Positions 6,290-10,206 of a stretch of 10,206 nucleotides of DNA are shown here, one piece after another (positions within the stretch are counted from its first letter, which is position 1; each line of letters starts with the position of its first letter). The position numbers and the translations under genes are program-made. Location of the stretch: NCBI GenBank assembly GCA_023255415.1, contig JALRIN010000022.1, positions 1-10,206 on the forward strand, given 5' to 3'. The notes beneath the pieces are model-generated. The model did not search any database, was not told the DNA's origin, and saw only the letters and a program-made list of their open reading frames with translations. The DNA comes from Cypionkella sp. (GTDB lineage: Bacteria; Pseudomonadota; Alphaproteobacteria; Rhodobacterales; Rhodobacteraceae).

Positions 6290-6596
6290 GACCGATACTC
6301 CTGAAGAGCCAAGGCTGCCGCCCTCGCTGCGTTTGTTAAAGGCTTTGGTGATCGTGCTGATGATCACCATGATTTTCGGTGTCATAACCGTCGTCGGCCT
6401 GCTTGTCACCCGCATGCCCGATGCAAATGCGTCTTTGCCGGTTTTGCCACCAAACCTGAGCTTGCCTGCCGGCAAAACCGCGCTTGCGGTGACGATGGGG
6501 CAAGGCTGGGTCGGGGTGGTGACCGCTGACAACCATTTTCTGCTGTTCAACAGCGCCGGAAACTTGGTGCAAGATCTCACCCTGACCCTGCCCTAA
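6288..6596 (+). CDS. Small single-span membrane protein, DUF6476-type
   Basis: The gene encodes 102 residues. A short proline-rich cytoplasmic start (1-14) precedes one long hydrophobic helix at about 17-40, beginning LLKALVIVLMITMIFG. The remaining 60 residues would face the periplasm and include an alanine/proline-rich linker (44-61) and a small beta-like part (64-102) with GQGWVGVVTADN. I recognise it as the kind of protein called DUF6476 in Rhodobacteraceae, from memory and without a search; no function is known to me. The ATG at 6288 has AAGGG (6277-6281) six bases upstream, inside the rluD coding sequence. The frame is open further left, but that part is antisense to rluD. The start codon shares CATG with rluD on the other strand. 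It is transcribed alone and ends in an intrinsic terminator 24 bases after its stop. Confidence 0.85.
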   Translation: MTDTPEEPRLPPSLRLLKALVIVLMITMIFGVITVVGLLVTRMPDANASLPVLPPNLSLPAGKTALAVTMGQGWVGVVTADNHFLLFNSAGNLVQDLTLTLP

Positions 6597-6620
6597 ACTC
6601 TGCCACCTTTACAGCCTCTG

Positions 6621-6651
6621 CCGCGCCGTCAGCGACCGGCGCGGGCTTTTT
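6621..6651 (+). terminator. Intrinsic terminator after the DUF6476-type gene
   Basis: CCGCGCCG (6621-6628) pairs perfectly with CGGCGCGG (6637-6644) across an 8-base loop, and after GC there is a run of five T (6647-6651). The GC-rich 8-bp stem plus T-run lies 24 bases after the stop codon of the + strand gene and is a standard Rho-independent terminator. It separates this small gene from the transporter operon downstream. Confidence 0.85.
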
Positions 6652-6727
6652 GCTGGCCATAGGTTAAACAAAGCTGAAGCAGCGCGAAGGCAGTTACGAC
6701 GCCCGCGTGCCATTATCCTGTGCAGAC

Positions 6728-6744
6728 TTGGCCCAAGATGCCAA
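6728..6744. repeat. Short inverted repeat upstream of potA, possible operator
   Basis: TTGGC (6728-6732) and GCCAA (6740-6744) form a perfect 5-base inverted repeat around 7 bases, about 97 bases before the potA start. It lies in the 189-base stretch (6652-6840) between the terminator and potA, which holds no gene. A dyad of this size could be a repressor or LysR-type site, but it is short enough to arise by chance. I see no convincing -35/-10 pair here; TATGAT at 6810-6815 is the best -10 but lacks a partner. Confidence 0.2.
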
Positions 6745-6825
6745 AACCGGAGGCAGATTCGACCGAAAGGTTAAGTTTGTGTTGCGTCGCGCCGAAAGCG
6801 CTGCCCAATATGATCAAAATACAAC

Positions 6826-6831
6826 AGGGAG
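6826..6831 (+). promoter_or_regulatory. Ribosome binding site that fixes the TTG start of potA
   Basis: AGGGAG stands nine bases before TTG at 6841. No ATG or GTG is in frame nearby, and the protein from this TTG begins just ahead of the ABC domain, as expected. This is the main reason to accept a TTG start. Confidence 0.65.
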
Positions 6832-6840
6832 CGAGTCATC

Positions 6841-7908
6841 TTGACCCAAGCCAACGCCATAGAAGCACGCAATGTCATCAAAGCCTTTGGCCAAGGCGCA
6901 TCGCTTGTCAAAGCTTTGGACGATGTCTCGGTTCAGATAAATCAAGGCGAGTTTTTCACCCTGCTTGGCCCCTCGGGCTGCGGCAAGACCACCTTGCTGC
7001 GGCTGATCGCGGGCTTCGAGATGCCGACAGACGGGCTGATCTTGCTGGAAGGGGCCGACATCACCTATCTGCCGCCGAACAAGCGGCCGGTGAATACGGT
7101 GTTTCAAAGCTATGCGCTATTTCCGCATTTGACCGTGGCGCAAAACATCGGTTTTGGTCTGCAAATGCAGGGCCGCCCCAAGGCCGAGGTGGATAAGACC
7201 GTGACCGAGATGCTGGCCTTGGTGAAGCTGGAGGCGCTGGCCGGCCGCAAGACCAGCCAGCTTTCGGGCGGTCAGCAACAAAGGGTCGCCTTGGCGCGTG
7301 CTTTGGCGCCCAAGCCAAAGGTGTTGTTGCTGGACGAGCCGCTGTCGGCGCTGGATCTGAAACTGCGCAAGGAAATGCAGGTCGAACTGAAGCGCTTGCA
7401 GCTGGAAACCGGCATCACCTTTATCTTTGTCACCCATGATCAGGAAGAGGCGCTGACCATGTCTGACCGCATTGGCGTGATGTCGGCGGGCAAGCTGCAA
7501 CAGGTCGGCACGCCCAAAGAGATCTACACCCGCCCCGTCAACCGCTTTGTTGCAAGCTTTATCGGAGAGACGAATTTTCTGACCGCCCAGACCGAGGCGG
7601 GTGGGGCAAGACTTGCCAGCGGCGATTTTATTGCCGTCGATGGCATGACGGCGGCGGGACAGGTGACGCTGACGCTGCGGCCTGAACAGCTGTCGATCGT
7701 GGACCCTGCAACTGCGGGCGCGATTGCGGCCACCGTCAGCTCGCTGGTGTATTTTGGCACCGATACCCATGTGAACATGACGCTGCGCGATGGATCAGAG
7801 GTGATCGCGCGGCTGCAAAGCCCGGCTTCGGGCGATGCGGGTCTGCTGGCGGGGCAAGCGGTGGGCATTGCCATCAGCCCAGGGGCTGCCCAGATTGTGG
7901 AGGATTAA
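6841..7908 (+). CDS. potA: Polyamine-type ABC transporter ATP-binding protein
   Basis: This is the cytoplasmic ATPase that powers import through the two permeases encoded next. The 355-residue product has all ABC motifs: Walker A GPSGCGKTT (43-51), Q-loop Gln89, signature LSGGQQQR (141-148), Walker B VLLLDEP (161-167) with catalytic Glu166, D-loop SALD (169-172) and switch His199. After about residue 235 comes a TOBE-type regulatory domain (LTLRPEQLSI, 277-286), as in PotA, MalK and related importers. LLGPSGCGKTTLLRLIAGFE and the KRPVNTVFQSYALFPHLTV region are typical of the PotA/CysA/MalK group; the polyamine assignment leans on the downstream binding protein. Translation starts at TTG, supported by AGGGAG at 9-base spacing, which may keep its level low. 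Its stop TAA is directly followed by the ATG of the first permease. It is the first gene of a four-gene operon. Confidence 0.93.
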   Translation: MTQANAIEARNVIKAFGQGASLVKALDDVSVQINQGEFFTLLGPSGCGKTTLLRLIAGFEMPTDGLILLEGADITYLPPNKRPVNTVFQSYALFPHLTVAQNIGFGLQMQGRPKAEVDKTVTEMLALVKLEALAGRKTSQLSGGQQQRVALARALAPKPKVLLLDEPLSALDLKLRKEMQVELKRLQLETGITFIFVTHDQEEALTMSDRIGVMSAGKLQQVGTPKEIYTRPVNRFVASFIGETNFLTAQTEAGGARLASGDFIAVDGMTAAGQVTLTLRPEQLSIVDPATAGAIAATVSSLVYFGTDTHVNMTLRDGSEVIARLQSPASGDAGLLAGQAVGIAISPGAAQIVED

Positions 7909-8817
7909 ATGAGCGCCGCAGAACGCGACCAAGACCGCAGCTCGCGCCGAAACGGCTGGTTGCTGTCGACCCCGGCGCTGATTGTGCTGACGCTGTTTGC
8001 GGTGGGGCCTTTGCTGATTGTGGCGGTCTATTCGTTTTTGACGCCGGGCAAATACGGCAATGTCGAATGGGCGCTGTCGTTTGAAGGCTGGCGCGGCATT
8101 CTTTACACCAAGGATATCTTTGACGACACCTATGGGCTGGCCGATGCCAATCTGACGATCTTTTGGCGGTCGCTGAAATTGTCGATGCTGACCACGCTGA
8201 CCACCTTTGCGGTGGGCTTTCCCACCGCTTGGTTCATCGCAACCCGCCCGCCCAAGGCGCGGCCGTTGTGGCTGTTTTTGATCACCATTCCGTTTTGGAC
8301 CAATCTGTTGATCCGCACCTATGCGATGAACGAGGTTCTGCGCACCGAAGGGCTGATGAACACCGTGCTGATGAAACTGGGCGCGATCAGCAGCCCGATC
8401 CAAGTGATGTATACCGATACAGCAGTGTTTATCGGCATGACCTATGTCTATCTGCCGCTGATGGTGCTGCCGCTGTTTGCAGCCATCGACCGCTTTGACA
8501 TGCGCTTGCTTGAGGCGGGCTATGATCTTTACGCCAGCCGTTTGCAGGTGCTGCGCCGCGTCATCCTGCCGATTGTGAAACCGGGGATCATCGCGGGATC
8601 GATCTTGGTATTTGTGCCCTCGCTGGGGGCTTACGTCACACCGCGGGTGCTGGGCGGCGGCAAGCAGATGATGATCGGCAACTTTATCGATCTGCAATTT
8701 GGCCAAGGCCGCAATTGGCCGCTGGGGGCATCCTTGTCGCTGACGCTTCTGGTGATCGTGACCATAGCGCTGCTGGTCTATGTCAAATACGCCAATAAGG
8801 AGAGCGCGCATGGCTAA
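7909..8817 (+). CDS. potB: Polyamine-type ABC transporter permease, PotB/PotH-like
   Basis: The 302-residue inner-membrane protein forms half of the transport channel. About six hydrophobic segments are visible (near 20-42, 88-112, 119-137, 171-193, 223-243 and 272-293). The EAA loop that docks on the ATPase begins EAGYDLYASR at 202 and ends in ILP at 219-221. The soluble stretch between the first two helices (about 43-85) is typical of PotB/PotH. The ATG follows the potA stop with no gap; GGAGG (7899-7903) lies within the end of potA. The gene overlaps the next permease by 8 bases. The long N-terminal tail is polar and rich in Arg and Asp. PotB-like identity is by position, length and motif; a related opine or other cationic substrate is possible. 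Confidence 0.92.
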   Translation: MSAAERDQDRSSRRNGWLLSTPALIVLTLFAVGPLLIVAVYSFLTPGKYGNVEWALSFEGWRGILYTKDIFDDTYGLADANLTIFWRSLKLSMLTTLTTFAVGFPTAWFIATRPPKARPLWLFLITIPFWTNLLIRTYAMNEVLRTEGLMNTVLMKLGAISSPIQVMYTDTAVFIGMTYVYLPLMVLPLFAAIDRFDMRLLEAGYDLYASRLQVLRRVILPIVKPGIIAGSILVFVPSLGAYVTPRVLGGGKQMMIGNFIDLQFGQGRNWPLGASLSLTLLVIVTIALLVYVKYANKESAHG

Positions 8818-9613
8818 AGCTTCGTTTTCGGTCTCGGCGCTGCCCGGTTTTGCCACCACGGCGATTTTGGTCTTTGTGGCGCTTTATCTGCCGATCTTCA
8901 CGCTTGTGGCCTATTCCTTTAACGCCAGCCAATCGGTGGCGGTCTGGGGCGGGTTTTCGCTGGATTGGTATGGCAAGGCTTGGGCCAATGATGCGGTCAA
9001 GGCCGCCACCGTGCGGTCTTTGCTGATTGCGGTCTCGGCGGCGGTGATCTCGACCGCGCTTGCCACCATGGCAGCCCTTGGCACCACAAGGCGCAAGGCC
9101 TTCAAGGGCCAGACCTTTATCTATGTGATGATCAACCAACCGCTGATGGTGCCCGAAATTGTCACCGCTGTGGCCTTGCTGATCTTTTTTGGCATGATCA
9201 AGAAAGCCACGGGCTATCAAGGGCTTGGCTATGTGATTGCCGCGCATTCGGCCTTTTGCATTCCCTTTGCCTATCTGCCGATCCGCGCGCGACTGGAAGG
9301 CATGGACATCAGCCTAGAGACGGCGGCGCAGGATCTTTACGCAAGTGCTTGGCAAAGCTTTCGCTATGTCACCCTGCCGATCCTTGCGCCGGGGGTGGCG
9401 GCGGGTGCGATGCTGGCCTTTGTGATCAGCCTGGATGATGTGGTGATCACCGAATTTGTGAAATCTGGCGGCCAAGACACCCTGCCCACTTATATGCTGG
9501 GCCAAATGCGCCGCCAGCTTACGCCCGAGGTCAATGCGATTTCCTCGATGCTGCTGGCGCTGACCGTGGCGCTGCTGACGGCTTTTTTCTTCCTGACCCG
9601 CAAAAACGACTAG
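8810..9613 (+). CDS. potC: Polyamine-type ABC transporter permease, PotC/PotI-like
   Basis: The 267-residue protein is the second half of the membrane channel. Hydrophobic segments lie near 12-36, 68-90, 102-130, 138-160, 194-216 and 243-263. The EAA loop begins ETAAQDLYAS at 170 and ends in TLP at 188-190, and ISLDDVVITEFV (206-217) is a conserved PotC/PotI stretch. The frame is open ten codons further upstream, but the ATG at 8810 has AAGGAG at about 7-base spacing and gives the normal PotC N-terminus, so that start is chosen. Its first 8 bases overlap the end of potB (shared ATGGCTAA), which points to coupled translation and equal amounts of the two permeases. It is 15 bases from the binding-protein start. 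Confidence 0.92.
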   Translation: MAKASFSVSALPGFATTAILVFVALYLPIFTLVAYSFNASQSVAVWGGFSLDWYGKAWANDAVKAATVRSLLIAVSAAVISTALATMAALGTTRRKAFKGQTFIYVMINQPLMVPEIVTAVALLIFFGMIKKATGYQGLGYVIAAHSAFCIPFAYLPIRARLEGMDISLETAAQDLYASAWQSFRYVTLPILAPGVAAGAMLAFVISLDDVVITEFVKSGGQDTLPTYMLGQMRRQLTPEVNAISSMLLALTVALLTAFFFLTRKND

Positions 9614-9628
9614 AACCGGAGATTGCCC

Positions 9629-10206
9629 ATGAAAAACACCCTGCTTGGCCTGTCACTGCTGCTGTGCTCCACCTCGCTGGCTGCGGCCGAGGAATTGCAT
9701 CTGTTCAACTGGGGCGATTACACCTCGCCCGAATTGCTGAGCAAATTCGAGGCCGAAACCGGCATTCGTGTCACCACCACCGATTACGACAGCAACGACA
9801 CCGCTTTGGCGAAAATCTCGGCGGGTGGCACGGGGTTTGATCTTGTGGTGCCTTCGGCGCATTTTGTGCAGATCTACGTCGAAAAGGGGCTGGTGCAAAA
9901 GCTAGACCTGACCCGCCTGCCGCATCACGGCAATATCAAGCCTGAATGGATGGATGTCGAATGGGACAAGGGCCGCGAATATTCGATCCCCTGGCAATGG
10001 GGCTCGACCGGCATTTCGGTGGATACCGCGGTTTATAGCGGCGATGCCAATACATCCGACATCTTTTTGAACCCGCCAGACGCGCTGAAAGGCAAGATCA
10101 ACGTCGTGCCCGAGATGAACGAGATCGTCAATCTGGCGGTGATGTGGGCGGGGGGCAAACCCTGTTCCGAAGATGTCGAGGTGCTGAAAAAAGCCCGCGA
10201 TGCGCT
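9629..10206 (+). CDS. potD: Periplasmic polyamine-type substrate-binding protein, N-terminal part
   Basis: This receptor catches the substrate in the periplasm and hands it to the permeases. The gene is cut by the right edge after 192 codons of a family usually near 340-370. Residues 1-20 form a signal peptide with a hydrophobic core and AAA before Glu21. Cys13 lies inside this core but is not in a lipobox, so cleavage by signal peptidase I is more likely. The mature protein begins like PotD/PotF: FNWGDYTSPE (26-35), DLVVPSAHFV (71-80) and YSIPWQWGSTGISVD (118-132). Trp28 and Tyr31 line up with ligand-contacting residues of E. coli PotD, and Glu162 and Glu165 with its acidic pair that binds amine groups; this alignment is from memory. 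At the position of PotD Tyr85 there is His78. GGAG (9618-9621) precedes the ATG. Putrescine versus spermidine cannot be decided from this part. Confidence 0.9.
   Translation, partial: MKNTLLGLSLLLCSTSLAAAEELHLFNWGDYTSPELLSKFEAETGIRVTTTDYDSNDTALAKISAGGTGFDLVVPSAHFVQIYVEKGLVQKLDLTRLPHHGNIKPEWMDVEWDKGREYSIPWQWGSTGISVDTAVYSGDANTSDIFLNPPDALKGKINVVPEMNEIVNLAVMWAGGKPCSEDVEVLKKARDA

Noticed and set aside
5324..6304. Open frame of 326 codons on the + strand opposite rluD
   Set aside because: Antisense shadow of a gene with intact catalytic motifs; no ribosome site or family resemblance.
6290..6580. N-terminal extension of rluD by 97 codons
   Set aside because: The extension is the antisense of the small membrane-protein gene, lies ahead of a good ribosome site at 6302-6298, and is not part of known RluD proteins.
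7795..8859. Open frame of 354 codons on the - strand opposite potB
   Set aside because: It is very rich in Gln, His, Arg and Asp with no domain, and lies opposite a clear permease gene; the strand bias of hydrophobic codons explains it.
9629..9691. Lipoprotein signal with Cys13 in the binding protein
   Set aside because: The residues before Cys are Leu-Leu-Leu and do not form a lipobox; AAA before Glu21 is a better signal peptidase I site.
1..10206. Mobile elements, CRISPR arrays, tRNA or rRNA genes, phage or defence genes
   Set aside because: I looked for repeated spacers, terminal inverted repeats, transposase motifs and tRNA-like sequence and saw none; gene content is core metabolism and transport.

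Overview
The window looks like an ordinary chromosomal stretch from an alphaproteobacterium, most probably of the Rhodobacteraceae. The reasons are a GC-rich coding pattern, a heat-shock sigma factor that reads like RpoH of the Rhodobacter type, a short pyruvoyl phosphatidylserine decarboxylase followed by pssA, and a small one-membrane-span protein of the type I know as DUF6476 beside rluD. This is family recognition by eye; no database search was run.

Layout. Bases 1-669 hold the 3' end of an M3-family oligoendopeptidase (pepF-like) on the + strand. From 6289 down to 638 six genes run on the - strand, in transcription order: rluD (23S rRNA pseudouridine synthase), rpoH (sigma-32), psd and pssA (phosphatidylethanolamine synthesis), a Gfo/Idh/MocA oxidoreductase, and a capsule-polysaccharide-type protein whose 3' end runs 32 bases into the end of the convergent pepF-like gene. 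psd/pssA and oxidoreductase/capsule-type are each joined by a 4-base ATGA overlap. Within this long run the genes do not look like one operon: plausible promoters precede rpoH, psd and the oxidoreductase, and a hairpin follows the rpoH stop.

At 6287-6290 rluD and the DUF6476-type gene diverge from one shared CATG, so their start codons overlap and each gene's upstream signals lie inside the other's coding sequence. The small gene ends in a clear intrinsic terminator (6621-6651). After about 190 bases without a gene comes a + strand polyamine-type ABC transporter operon, potA-potB-potC-potD, with a TTG start on potA and tightly packed genes. The binding-protein gene runs off the right edge.

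How the genes work together: pssA and psd convert CDP-diacylglycerol to phosphatidylserine and then to phosphatidylethanolamine. RpoH redirects RNA polymerase to stress genes. RluD modifies 23S rRNA. The Pot genes make a complete importer (ATPase, two permeases, periplasmic receptor), probably for putrescine or spermidine. The oxidoreductase and capsule-type genes are a translationally coupled pair of unassigned function and are the least explained part of the window.

I found no mobile element, CRISPR array, tRNA, rRNA or phage gene, and no strong sign of a new biological system. The points most worth a second look are the shared CATG start, the matched promoter pair before psd and the oxidoreductase, the 10-base direct repeat inside the candidate rpoH promoter, and the unassigned coupled gene pair. 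No gene-free stretch exceeds 300 bases.
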